DNA of 64,000 nucleotides from Arthrobacter sp. ERGS1:01. GTDB lineage: Bacteria; Actinomycetota; Actinomycetes; Actinomycetales; Micrococcaceae. Position 1 is the stretch's first letter. Each line of letters opens with the position of its first letter. Position numbers and translations under genes: made by a program. The stretch lies in NCBI RefSeq assembly GCF_001281315.1, contig NZ_CP012479.1, positions 2,418,001-2,482,000 of the forward strand. Reading direction: 5' to 3'. Positions 35,946-43,981 of this stretch are shown here, piece after piece. The notes under the pieces are model-generated. The model saw only the letters and a list, made by a program, of their open reading frames with translations, did no database searches and had not been told where the DNA came from.

Positions 35946-36932
35946 ATGCCTCTTCCGGAAACTGTGTCCAAGATCTTCCTTTATGCTGACAAGTTGATCT
36001 GGCGCGACGAAACCATATGGCACTACACAACGGCTTCGGGACTGGATGGAATCCTTAAGAACCATGTAATTTGGGCAAGTTCGGCTGCGTTTATGAACGA
36101 CAGACAGGAGCTTTCAACTGGGCCGGAATTGCTTGTCAAACTGCTTGATTTCTACAAAAATGAACTCGACCCCCGCATCGTAGAAGACGTTTTGTATCTT
36201 GCAAACGCGACAGCGCTAACTAATCGACCCAAAACATTTGTCTCGTGTGCGTGCAACGACCCGGACAGCCTGACAATGTGGAGAAATTATGCAGGATCAG
36301 AGGCTGGCTTCGCGATCGGCATCAACGGGTCAATCGGACTAAATATCCGAAAGCAGAGAGCTTTCGATGAAAGCATGATGGACGGTTTTCAGCCACCCAA
36401 CGCGTATGAAAGCCGCGCTAGTGAGGTGGAGGCGATCGGTGCAGAGAAATTTTCATGGCAACCTGCTCTCTACAACTTGGAAGCACAGGCCGAAGTGGCC
36501 CTTCATGCGCTTCGAAGATTCGAGAAGATTGCCACGGAGAGGCTCGACGGTCTAAATCAAAGTGAGGCTGAATTGGACGTGATGTCAGAAACTGCCCAAG
36601 CACTTCAGGTATTCAAGCATCCTGCCTTCCGCGACGAAAAAGAACAGCGGATCGTTTGTGGGACATCGCCTCACCTCGATGGTCCGTTCATAAAACACCG
36701 CCCCGGAAAATATGGCATCGTCCCATACGTCGAATTGGGGATTCCCGCTCCACGACAGGGAAGCGGTGACCAGGGACTACCAGAAAGAATGAATAAGCTA
36801 CCGATTGAAGCGATAATTGTAGGTCCTACGCCGTACCCGAAAGAAGCTGAGTCTGGAGTCTTTGACTTGCTTCAAAGATCCGGATATGGCGAACCTCCCA
36901 TTCGTCATAGCCAAGTTCCATTCCGTCGATGA
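35946..36932 (+). CDS. DUF2971 protein, lower GC, probably acquired
   Basis: The protein has 328 residues and is a member of the DUF2971 family: IWHYTTASGLDGILKNHVIWASSAAFMNDRQEL near the N-terminus and the typical TFVSCACNDPDSLTMWRNYAG followed by GFAIGING. The biochemical role of the family is not established. Members often occur in mobile or defence-rich DNA. Codon use is far less GC-rich than in genes on both sides, and the gene with the following gene-poor stretch splits the catabolic block. No partner gene, transposase or integrase is next to it. No clear ribosome site precedes the ATG. Confidence 0.8.
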   Translation: MPLPETVSKIFLYADKLIWRDETIWHYTTASGLDGILKNHVIWASSAAFMNDRQELSTGPELLVKLLDFYKNELDPRIVEDVLYLANATALTNRPKTFVSCACNDPDSLTMWRNYAGSEAGFAIGINGSIGLNIRKQRAFDESMMDGFQPPNAYESRASEVEAIGAEKFSWQPALYNLEAQAEVALHALRRFEKIATERLDGLNQSEAELDVMSETAQALQVFKHPAFRDEKEQRIVCGTSPHLDGPFIKHRPGKYGIVPYVELGIPAPRQGSGDQGLPERMNKLPIEAIIVGPTPYPKEAESGVFDLLQRSGYGEPPIRHSQVPFRR

Positions 36933-37819
36933 ATGACCTCAGAAGTACCAGGCGCACACACTTTTACAATTCTAAATTCGTGTATCCGTTTTCCCATTCT
37001 TGATACTTGCTCGTAACTAAAATTGCCAACGGAATAAAGCTGAGCTTCGGTCCATATTGTGGGTCCACAGAGGAGCCCAGCTTCGAGTGACGCACGGTAC
37101 CATGCTCTGGCTCAGCGCTCAGGACGCATCCCAATGTTGACCCTGGAGGGCCGCCTCTCCCGGACTGGGCTAGGAGACATCGATGGTCATTGCTATCTAG
37201 AAAAGGACGTGGACGAGGCAAAGAGCACGGTTCACGATCTTGCGCACCCCATTGGTAATTATGGTCCGTAGAACTAGTATCTGACTTCAGAGTCTGGGTC
37301 TGCAGTCGAGTAGAGCCTTCTCACGATCAAGTTCGATGCTTATCGGAGACTTGCAGAAGCAGACGACGGCCTATTTTGCTGGGGATTAAGAGTGTCCATT
37401 CAACGCAATACGACGCTCCCTTCCCAACCACCTGGGGGATGCGGCATGGGGCACGGGGCATGCTCAACATGCCGTTGAGTCTGTGTGGGCAACGAAGCGC
37501 AAGTTTCGCAGACCAATGGCACCAACTTGAATTGTTCGATGGTAATGTTCACGCGATTTCAACTTGCGCCTGCGCGCCTTAGGGCCGCTGCTCGACAAGA
37601 GAATGCGTCTGCAGCGTAACTTTTCGAACTAGACATCGATCTTTCTCCGTCCAGAATCGCGTCCGAACTAGAGGTTATGCGGCCTGTCACAGCCAAAAGA
37701 TCCCAAGCACATTTGTGAGTTTCCGGGCAAAATGGAAATCTCGTGCTTGGACACCCAAAGATACTTTTGGTCGGAGCGACCCGACGCTCGTATTCGGCTT
37801 TTGCCATCCCAAGAGGCCG
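36933..37819. other. Gene-poor, lower-GC stretch after the DUF2971 gene
   Basis: About 890 bp contain only short open frames (at most about 85 codons) without recognisable family, ribosome site or codon bias. Composition resembles the DUF2971 gene, so both probably arrived together and this part has decayed. I see no tRNA, inverted terminal repeats or transposase fragment. Confidence 0.6.
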
Positions 37820-39208
37820 TTACGGCCGGGCCAGCACCTTGCCCGGGTTCAGGATGCCGGCCGGGTCAAGGGCGTTCTTGATCGCTGCCATGACCGGCAT
37901 GGCGGAGGCGTGTTCCTTGGCCAGGGACGCCGTCTTGCCCAGGCCGATCCCGTGCTCACCCGTGGAGGTGCCGCCCATGGACAGCGCCCGGTCCACCAAG
38001 CGGCTGTTGATGGCGGCGGCCGCATCCACAGCGTCCTGGTCCCCGGGCGGCAGCACGAAGGCCAGGTGGAAGTTGCCGTCACCCACGTGCCCCACGATGG
38101 GTGCCAGCACGCCGTGGGCGTCGGTATCCGCCTTGGTCAGCGTGATGCATTCGGCCAACCGTGAGATGGGCACGCAGACGTCCGTGGACCAGGTGCTGGA
38201 ACCGGGCACCAACGCCGCGTACGACGGCAGCACGTCGTGGCGGGCTCGCCAGATCCGCCCCATCCGTTCGGGCTCGTCGGCGTAGTCCCAGCCGGTACCG
38301 CCATGCCGTTCCACCAGGGCCCGCACTATGTCGCTTTGATCGGCGATGCCGGACGGGGAGCCCTCGAATTCAAAGATCAGGGTCGGCGTGACGGGAAGTC
38401 CCAGCCCGCTGTAACTGTTGACCGCGTCCACGGTGACGTCGTCGAGCAGTTCCACCCGGGAGATGGGCACCCCGGCCTCCAGCGTTGCCTGCACCACGGC
38501 GGTGCAGTTTTCCAGCGTGGGAAAGGCGCAGATGGCCACGCCGCTGGCCTCTGGGATGCCGTAGACGCGCAAGGTCACCTCGGTCAGGACGCCCAGCGTT
38601 CCCTCGGCGCCCACGAAGAGGTGGGTCAGGTCGTAGCCGGCGGCCGACTTGCGCGACCGGCCGCCGGTCTTGATGACGGTGCCGTCGGCCAGCACCACGG
38701 TCAGGCCCAGCACGTTCTCCTTCAGGGTTCCGTAGCGGACGGCCGTGGTGCCGCTGGCGCCCGTCGATGCCATGCCGCCCACGCTGGCGTCAACGCCGGG
38801 CCCCACGGGGAACGTGAGTCCGTGCCCGGCCAGCGCGGCGTTGAGTGCGCTTTTCATGACGCCGGCCTGGACCGTGGTGTCGAGGTCAGCCGCTCCGATG
38901 CGCAGGATCTTGTCCATGCCGGAGAGGTCGAGGCAGACGACGTCGGCCGTGCTGTTGGCGCCGCCCTCCAGTCCGGTGCCCGCCGCGATCGGCACGGCCG
39001 GGACGCCGTGGCGTGAACAGATCGCCAGCGCGGCGGAGACGTCCTCGGTGCCGGTGCAGCGCACCACGGCCAGCGGCGGCTCCCAGGGAAGGTGTGACCT
39101 GTCGTGGCCGCGTGCCGAACGGACGGCGTCGTCCGTGGTGACCTTCTCCCCTAGGGCCGCCAGCAATTCCTGCAGAGCGGCGTTGGCGGTGGTTGGAAGT
39201 GCTGTCAT
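37820..39208 (-). CDS. FAD-linked 2-hydroxyacid dehydrogenase (GlcD/D-lactate dehydrogenase family)
   Basis: The protein has 462 residues with an N-terminal FAD_binding_4 domain (VPAVPIAAGTGLEGGANS, FPVGPGVDASVGGMASTGASGT, YGTLKENVLGLTVVLADG) and a C-terminal FAD-oxidase C domain (PIVGHVGDGNFHL and EHGIGLGKTASLA). Enzymes of this type oxidise D-lactate, glycolate or other 2-hydroxyacids to 2-oxoacids and pass electrons to an acceptor. ATG at 39208 fits the beginning of the conserved domain. A degenerate copy of the block's palindrome lies 111 bp upstream. In this context imidazolelactate is a possible substrate, but lactate-type substrates cannot be excluded. Confidence 0.86.
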   Translation of the reverse strand: MTALPTTANAALQELLAALGEKVTTDDAVRSARGHDRSHLPWEPPLAVVRCTGTEDVSAALAICSRHGVPAVPIAAGTGLEGGANSTADVVCLDLSGMDKILRIGAADLDTTVQAGVMKSALNAALAGHGLTFPVGPGVDASVGGMASTGASGTTAVRYGTLKENVLGLTVVLADGTVIKTGGRSRKSAAGYDLTHLFVGAEGTLGVLTEVTLRVYGIPEASGVAICAFPTLENCTAVVQATLEAGVPISRVELLDDVTVDAVNSYSGLGLPVTPTLIFEFEGSPSGIADQSDIVRALVERHGGTGWDYADEPERMGRIWRARHDVLPSYAALVPGSSTWSTDVCVPISRLAECITLTKADTDAHGVLAPIVGHVGDGNFHLAFVLPPGDQDAVDAAAAINSRLVDRALSMGGTSTGEHGIGLGKTASLAKEHASAMPVMAAIKNALDPAGILNPGKVLARP

Positions 39209-39319
39209 GGCGGGCAACCTCGGTGGCTTGGGTGGCGGCTGGGCCGCTGTGAATGGTTTGAGGGCCACGTTACCCATGGTTCCAGGCCCCGTCTGTGCGT
39301 TTTGCAAAGAACCGGGTAA

Positions 39320-39335
39320 ATCTCGGATCCAAGAC
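39320..39335. promoter_or_regulatory. Degenerate HutR-like operator upstream of the FAD-linked dehydrogenase (site D)
   Basis: ATCTCGGATCCAAGAC matches site A (upstream of hutU) at 13 of 16 positions, with an identical right half GATCCAAGAC. It lies 111 bp before the start codon, almost the same distance as site A from hutU. Confidence 0.5.
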
Positions 39336-39398
39336 ATGTCTCCGCAATGTTACGGCTGGACGCAGGGGCTTCCGGCAGCCGGAATCGGCCTGGCCCGG

Positions 39399-40241
39399 TC
39401 AGCCGCTGGGCCGCAGGCGCCGGGAGATTTCGGCGGCGCAGCGCTTCACCTCGGGCAGCCACTGTGCGGCAAGGTCGTCGATCTGCACGGTCCGTTCCGG
39501 GGCAAGGCCCTCGGCGGCATAACGGGCGGCGGCCGCCGTGGTCAGGGCCGGCCGGTTGGCCACGGTCAGCGTCACGCTGGCCACGGCGTAGCCGCTGCGG
39601 TCCAGCACGGCCACGGCCAGGGAGGAAAAGCCGTCGGTGACCTCGTCCTGCTCCCAGGAGTACCCCCGCTCGCGGATCCGCGCCAGCAGCTCGTTCAGTG
39701 CCTCCACCGAATGGACGCCGGTCTCGTACCGGGCCGGGAAGGCCTCCGGACCCGGATACAGCGCGGCCAGCTGCGCGGCTGACATGGAGGCCAGCATGGC
39801 CCGTCCGCTGGCCGTCAGGTGCGCGGGCAGGCGGACTCCCGCGTCGGTCACCAGCTCGCTTTGGCGTTTGGCCTGCTCCTCGATCACGTAGATCACCTCG
39901 CGGCCGTGCATGACGGCCAGGTGGGCGGTGCGTTTGGTGCGGGCCACCAGCTGCGCCAGCGGGAAGCGGGCAATGCGCTGCAATGGGGCCTGGCGCGTGT
40001 AGCCGGTGCCCAGTTCGTGGGCCGTGACGCCAAGGGCGTACTTGCGTTCCTCGGGCAGGTGCACCACGAATCCGTCGTCCACGAGGGCCGCCAGCAGGTG
40101 GTAGGTGGTGGAGCGGGGCAGGCCCACGTCGCGCGCAATGGCGGCGGCCCCCACCGGGCCGGCCTGGGAAGCCACATAGCGCAGCACCGAGAGCACATTC
40201 TTGGCGGCCGGCACCTGCGGCGGCACAATGGGTGAATTCAT
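39399..40241 (-). CDS. IclR-family regulator, HutR-like
   Basis: The protein has 280 residues. The N-terminal winged helix-turn-helix (VLRYVASQAGPVGAAAIARDVGLPRSTTYHLLAALVDDGFV) is followed by the IclR ligand-binding domain (AHLAVMHGREVIYVIEEQ, LPAHLTASGRAMLASM, GYSWEQDEVTDGFSSLAVAVLD). It is divergent from the CoA-transferase gene, and the perfect palindrome GTCTGTGATCACAGAC lies 23 bp before its start, which fits autoregulation. As I recall, HutR of Corynebacterium resistens, also IclR-type, binds a TCTG-n2-AT-n-CAGA-like site upstream of hut genes. The similarity of that motif and the presence of a site before hutU support a HutR-like role. Confidence 0.88.
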   Translation of the reverse strand: MNSPIVPPQVPAAKNVLSVLRYVASQAGPVGAAAIARDVGLPRSTTYHLLAALVDDGFVVHLPEERKYALGVTAHELGTGYTRQAPLQRIARFPLAQLVARTKRTAHLAVMHGREVIYVIEEQAKRQSELVTDAGVRLPAHLTASGRAMLASMSAAQLAALYPGPEAFPARYETGVHSVEALNELLARIRERGYSWEQDEVTDGFSSLAVAVLDRSGYAVASVTLTVANRPALTTAAAARYAAEGLAPERTVQIDDLAAQWLPEVKRCAAEISRRLRPSG

Positions 40242-40264
40242 GTCTCCATGCTATCCCGCGGCCC

Positions 40265-40280
40265 GTCTGTGATCACAGAC
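40265..40280. promoter_or_regulatory. HutR-like operator, perfect palindrome (site C)
   Basis: GTCTGTGATCACAGAC is a perfect 16-bp palindrome 23 bp before the IclR start codon and 106 bp before the CoA-transferase start. It is the reference for the related sites A, B and D. Confidence 0.82.
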
Positions 40281-40386
40281 GAAATGGCGCATCGCATTCC
40301 TCCCGAAGCCTGGTTTCGATGCTCAGATGGGTGGACAGGACACCGCCCGGCCGGGCCCTCCCCGATCGCGAAGGACCGCTACGCAC

Positions 40387-41571
40387 ATGACCCCCGAAGC
40401 AGCCACCCCCCTCCCCCTTCTTCCTGCCCTGGGACGTCCGGGTTCCCTGGAGGGCCTGCGCGTCCTGGACCTCTCCCGGGTGCTGGCCGGCCCGTTCTGC
40501 GCCATGATCCTGGCCGATCTTGGCGCCGAGGTGATCAAGGTCGAAAGCCCCGACGGCGACGACTCCCGCCACTTTGGCCCCTGGTACAACGGCGAGTCCG
40601 CGTATTACCGCTTGTTCAACCGCAGCAAGTTCGGCATAACGATGGACCTCAAGGACGACGTCGAACGCGGGCGCCTGCTGGAACTGGTGCGCCGCTCCGA
40701 CGTCGTGATTGAAAACTTCCGGCCCGGCGTCCTGGAGCGGCTGGGCCTGTCCGTGGAGCGGCTCATGGCGGAGAACCCGCGGCTCGTCATTGTCAGCATC
40801 ACGGGGTTCGGCCAGGACGGGCCGCTGGCGAAGGCCCCGGCCTACGACCTCATTGCCCAGGCCATGAGCGGGCTGATGTCCATCACGGGCTGGCCCGGCG
40901 GGCAGCCCACCCGGGTCGGGATCAGCATCGGCGACGTGATTCCCGGCCTGTACGGCGCCATTGCCGCGCTGGCGGCCGTCAACGAGCGGCACCACACCGG
41001 CCGCGGCCAGCACATCGACGTGGCCATGCTGGACAGCCTGGTCTCGGTGCTGGAATCCGTTGGCATGCGGGCCCTGCACGGTGAGGAGCCCGTGGCGTGC
41101 GGCAACGACCATGCCATGTCGACGCCGTTCAGCACCTACCTCACCGGCGACGGCGCCATTGCGGTCGCCATTGCCGGGGACAGGCTGTTTCCCCGCCTGA
41201 CGGAGGCGTTGAACCGCCCGGAGTGGCTGGCCGACGACCGTTTCAGGGAGCAAACCCGGCGCAACGACTTCCCGTCGGAGTTCCGGGCGGCCCTGGAGGA
41301 GGCCCTGCAGCCGTTCACCGCCGATGAGGCCATTGAGCTGCTGTCGGCGCACCAGGTGCCCGTGTCGAAGGTGTCCACCGTGAGCCAGGCGCTGCGCAGC
41401 GACCATGCCGCGCACCGCGGGGCCGTGGCCACGGAATCGGACGGTTTCCGCACCCTGGCCTCGCCGTTGCGCCTGACCGGTTCCGTGGCGCCCTCCCCCG
41501 CTCCGACGTTGGGCCAGCACAATGCCTTGATCGACGGATGGACGGCCGGGCCCGTGCGGACCGGCCGCTAG
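40387..41571 (+). CDS. Class III CoA-transferase (CaiB/BaiF family)
   Basis: The protein has 394 residues and belongs to the class III CoA-transferases: LEGLRVLDLSRVLAGPFCAMILADLGAEVIKVE at the N-terminus, VIENFRPGVLERLGL, the catalytic Asp in PAYDLIAQAMSGLMSITG (about residue 162) and GRGQHIDVAMLD. Such enzymes swap CoA between carboxylic acids, for example cinnamoyl-CoA with phenyllactate, or succinyl-CoA with glutarate. ATG at 40387 places the conserved domain about 18 residues from the start. Sharing the regulator and operator with the acyl-CoA dehydrogenase and hutU suggests that it makes or resolves the CoA ester oxidised by the former. Donor and acceptor cannot be read from sequence. 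Confidence 0.87.
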   Translation: MTPEAATPLPLLPALGRPGSLEGLRVLDLSRVLAGPFCAMILADLGAEVIKVESPDGDDSRHFGPWYNGESAYYRLFNRSKFGITMDLKDDVERGRLLELVRRSDVVIENFRPGVLERLGLSVERLMAENPRLVIVSITGFGQDGPLAKAPAYDLIAQAMSGLMSITGWPGGQPTRVGISIGDVIPGLYGAIAALAAVNERHHTGRGQHIDVAMLDSLVSVLESVGMRALHGEEPVACGNDHAMSTPFSTYLTGDGAIAVAIAGDRLFPRLTEALNRPEWLADDRFREQTRRNDFPSEFRAALEEALQPFTADEAIELLSAHQVPVSKVSTVSQALRSDHAAHRGAVATESDGFRTLASPLRLTGSVAPSPAPTLGQHNALIDGWTAGPVRTGR

Positions 41572-41591
41572 TTCTCGCCGCCGGCAAGCTG

Positions 41592-42638
41592 TTAGCCCAG
41601 TTTGGCCTGGGTCAGGTAGGCACCCAGCTGGTCCTTGCCCAGGGCCGTGCCGATGGCCGTAATGGCGTCGTAGTCGGGGACGACGATTGACTGGCCGTCG
41701 GAGCTGGTGCCGGTGCCAAGGTTGGGCAGGGTAAAGGACACCACGTCGGGCCCGCGGACGTTGTGCAGGCTCAGCGCGAGCGCCCCGACGGTGGCCCCGT
41801 CCAGGCCCTTGTCCACGCTGAGGTAGGGGGCGACTTCGTTGACGAGGTTGTTGACCTTGATCGGGTTGGTCATGGTGGCGGGCGTCATGACGGTGCTCAT
41901 GACGGCCTTGAGGAAGATTTGCTGGTCCCTGACCCGCTGGTAGTCGCCGTCGACAAACGCGTACCGTTCCCGCACGAATGCGAGCGCCTGGTCGCCGTCG
42001 AGCTTTTGCGGGCCGGCCTTGAACGTGAGGTCCGCCGTATGGGAGGAGAAGGCGATGGGCACGTCCACCACCACCCCGCCCAGGGAGTCGGTGATGGCCT
42101 TGAAGCCGTCAAAATCGGCAATGACCACATGGTCGATCCGGGTCTTGAACAGCCCTTCAAGGGTTTGCACCACCAGCGGCACCCCGCCAAACGCCATGGC
42201 CGCATTGATCTTTGCATCCCCGCTGCCCGGAATATCCACCCAGGTGTCGCGCATGATCGACATCAGGTAGATGTGCTTCCGGTCCGCCGGAATGTGCACC
42301 CACAACATGGTGTCCGAGCGCTGGTCCGACGGCTTGCCCTCCTCCGCCAGGTCCAGCGCGGCGCCGCGGGTGTCGCTGCCCAGCAGCAGGATGTTCACCG
42401 CTTCCGACGGCGCCCCCGCCGTGGGCTTGACGGGCCGGACCGTTTCGTTGGGAAAGGGGTCGACGATCTTTTGCGTCTTGGTGTCATAAGTGTGGGCCAG
42501 GTTGGCGACGAATGCGCCACCGCCCAGCAGCGCCACGACAATCACAGCGAGGACGGCCCACAGGACTATGCGCCGGGCTTTTCGCTTCCGGCGGCGCGGC
42601 GGCTGGACTGCGGCGTCATCGCTCATGGACGCCATCAT
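41592..42638 (-). CDS. LytR-CpsA-Psr (LCP) family protein
   Basis: The protein has 348 residues. A basic cytoplasmic tail (RRRKRKARR) and one membrane helix (IVLWAVLAVIVVALLGGGAFVANLA) are followed by the extracellular LCP domain: NILLLGSDTRG, SDTMLWVHIPADRKHIYLMSIMRDTWVDIPG with conserved Asp/Arg residues, DGFKAITDSLGGVVVDVPI and GDQALAFVRERYAFVDGDYQRVRDQQIFLKAV. LCP enzymes attach anionic glycopolymers to peptidoglycan or arabinogalactan from lipid carriers. It stands alone between convergent and co-directional genes. The start could also be the ATG four codons later (42626). Confidence 0.92.
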   Translation of the reverse strand: MMASMSDDAAVQPPRRRKRKARRIVLWAVLAVIVVALLGGGAFVANLAHTYDTKTQKIVDPFPNETVRPVKPTAGAPSEAVNILLLGSDTRGAALDLAEEGKPSDQRSDTMLWVHIPADRKHIYLMSIMRDTWVDIPGSGDAKINAAMAFGGVPLVVQTLEGLFKTRIDHVVIADFDGFKAITDSLGGVVVDVPIAFSSHTADLTFKAGPQKLDGDQALAFVRERYAFVDGDYQRVRDQQIFLKAVMSTVMTPATMTNPIKVNNLVNEVAPYLSVDKGLDGATVGALALSLHNVRGPDVVSFTLPNLGTGTSSDGQSIVVPDYDAITAIGTALGKDQLGAYLTQAKLG

Positions 42639-42732
42639 GCCACCGCCGTCGCCGATTGTCCCGGGTGTTGTCCACTTTGTAATGACACCGGCACCGCAGG
42701 CGGCACCGCGGACGGTACCGGCGGCGCTGCTA

Positions 42733-43248
42733 TCAGTTGCGCCGCCGGGCCGGCCGGGTTTGTCCGGGGCCCGGCAGGTACAGCAGCAGCAGGTAACAGG
42801 CCATGGCCAGGGCCCACAGGATCGCCATGATCAGGGAGCTCACGTCGAGGCCGTAGTTGATGAAACTGGCGCCGTTGAAGCCGGCGCCCAGGATGAACAG
42901 CGCCGCGACGGCGGTGAGCACCAGGTGCCGCCGGTCGCCCATCCGGGCCGTCTGGACCACCAGGCCGATGCCGACCACCACCAGGGCCAGGCCAAGGCCG
43001 GCGTGGAGCGCAAGCCAGGGTCCGCCGTCGGACAGCGCCCAGCCGATTCCCGCCGCGACGCCGCCAAAGTACTCGCCGGCCTTGGCGCCCGGATGCTGGT
43101 CCGGGATGGTCACGAAGAGGTTGTCCACCATGCCAAGCAGGTATTGGGCCAGCAGGGCGGCGGCGGCCACGAACTCGCCCCGGCGTACGCCCCGGGCCAG
43201 GGCTGTGCTGGCGGCGGGCAGGGATGCCGGTGCTCCGGAGTCGCTCAT
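42733..43248 (-). CDS. Four-helix integral membrane protein, function unknown
   Basis: The protein has 171 residues with four predicted membrane helices: EFVAAAALLAQYLLGMV, a Gly/Ala-rich LALHAGLGLALVVVGIGLVV, HLVLTAVAALFILGAGF and SSLIMAILWALAMACYLLLLYL. It has a short cytoplasmic N-terminus and an Arg-rich C-terminal tail. A loop with FVTIPDQHPGAKAGEYFGG lies between helices 1 and 2. No catalytic motif or domain name is evident to me. It is 94 bp upstream of the LCP gene on the same strand and may share a transcript. Confidence 0.75.
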   Translation of the reverse strand: MSDSGAPASLPAASTALARGVRRGEFVAAAALLAQYLLGMVDNLFVTIPDQHPGAKAGEYFGGVAAGIGWALSDGGPWLALHAGLGLALVVVGIGLVVQTARMGDRRHLVLTAVAALFILGAGFNGASFINYGLDVSSLIMAILWALAMACYLLLLYLPGPGQTRPARRRN

Positions 43249-43365
43249 GAGCCCCAGTATGCTCCCCGTGCCCGGGCTGCGGCCATGGCCCGGGAGGATT
43301 TCTCAGCTCCGTGGCCGTTCACTGGCCGGGACGGTCCTCCCAGCAAGACCGGCTAGGCTTGAAGC

Positions 43366-43854
43366 ATGCGTTTGAATTTCATTTCCTGGCGAATCGCCGT
43401 GCCCTGTGCGGCGTCAGCCCTGTTGGTTTTGACCGGTTGTGCCCCGTCGGTGGATATTACGGCGGCCAGGGATTCCAACAGCCCGGCGTGCGCACCCATG
43501 ATGGTGGCGCTGCCCGACTCCCTCGCCGACGCGCAGCGCCGCACCACCACGAGTCAGGCCACCGCGGCCTGGGGTGATCCTTCACTGGTGATCCTGCGCT
43601 GCGGCGTGCAGGCGCCGGGCCCGACGACGGACAGGTGCGTGGGCGTGAACGGCGTGGATTGGGTCATCAAGGAGGGCAACCCGAACTGGACGCTGACCAC
43701 CTATGGCCGCGTTCCCGCGACCGAAGTGGTCATCGACCCAAACAAGATTCCCTCCAGCACCGTACTGGCCGAGCTGTCCAATGCCGCGTCCAAGGTTCCG
43801 GCCACCCGCTCCTGCGTGGGCCCCGGCGACGAGAACCTGCCCACCGGACAGTAG
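43366..43854 (+). CDS. DUF3515 lipoprotein
   Basis: The protein has 162 residues. The N-terminus ISWRIAVPCAASALLVLTGC is a lipoprotein signal ending in the lipobox LTGC, so the mature protein should be anchored to the outer face of the membrane. The rest, with VALPDSLADAQRRTT, VILRCGVQAPGPTTDRCVGVNGVDWV and SCVGPGDENLP, is the DUF3515 family, whose conserved Cys residues probably form disulfides. Function unknown. In many actinobacteria this gene lies between ddl and thiL. Here it is close to ddl on one side but separated from thiL by the accessory block. Confidence 0.88.
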   Translation: MRLNFISWRIAVPCAASALLVLTGCAPSVDITAARDSNSPACAPMMVALPDSLADAQRRTTTSQATAAWGDPSLVILRCGVQAPGPTTDRCVGVNGVDWVIKEGNPNWTLTTYGRVPATEVVIDPNKIPSSTVLAELSNAASKVPATRSCVGPGDENLPTGQ

Positions 43855-43900
43855 CACCGCCGCTCCACTTCTGCGGATTCTTCGCACACATGCGCCTTGC

Positions 43901-43935
43901 CGGCTTATGGGCGGTTTATATCCGCCCTATTAGCC
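43901..43935. terminator. Hairpin between convergent DUF3515 and methyltransferase genes
   Basis: GGGCGG and CCGCCC with a 7-base AT-rich loop form the core. Flanking GGCT/AGCC extend the stem with small bulges. Position between two converging genes supports a bidirectional terminator. Confidence 0.65.
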
Positions 43936-43981
43936 GGGAAAGCGCCGAGGAGCTGGAAATGCGCACCATTGCGCGCCCGGC

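Noticed and set aside
36964..37221. An 85-codon minus-strand frame in the gene-poor stretch
   Set aside because: No ribosome site, no family and composition like the surrounding decayed DNA.
31797..41571. Glutarate degradation (succinate:glutarate CoA-transferase plus glutaryl-CoA dehydrogenase) as simple reading
   Set aside because: The dehydrogenase lacks the Arg for the distal carboxylate, and the shared operator joins these genes with hutU. It remains an alternative but is less likely.
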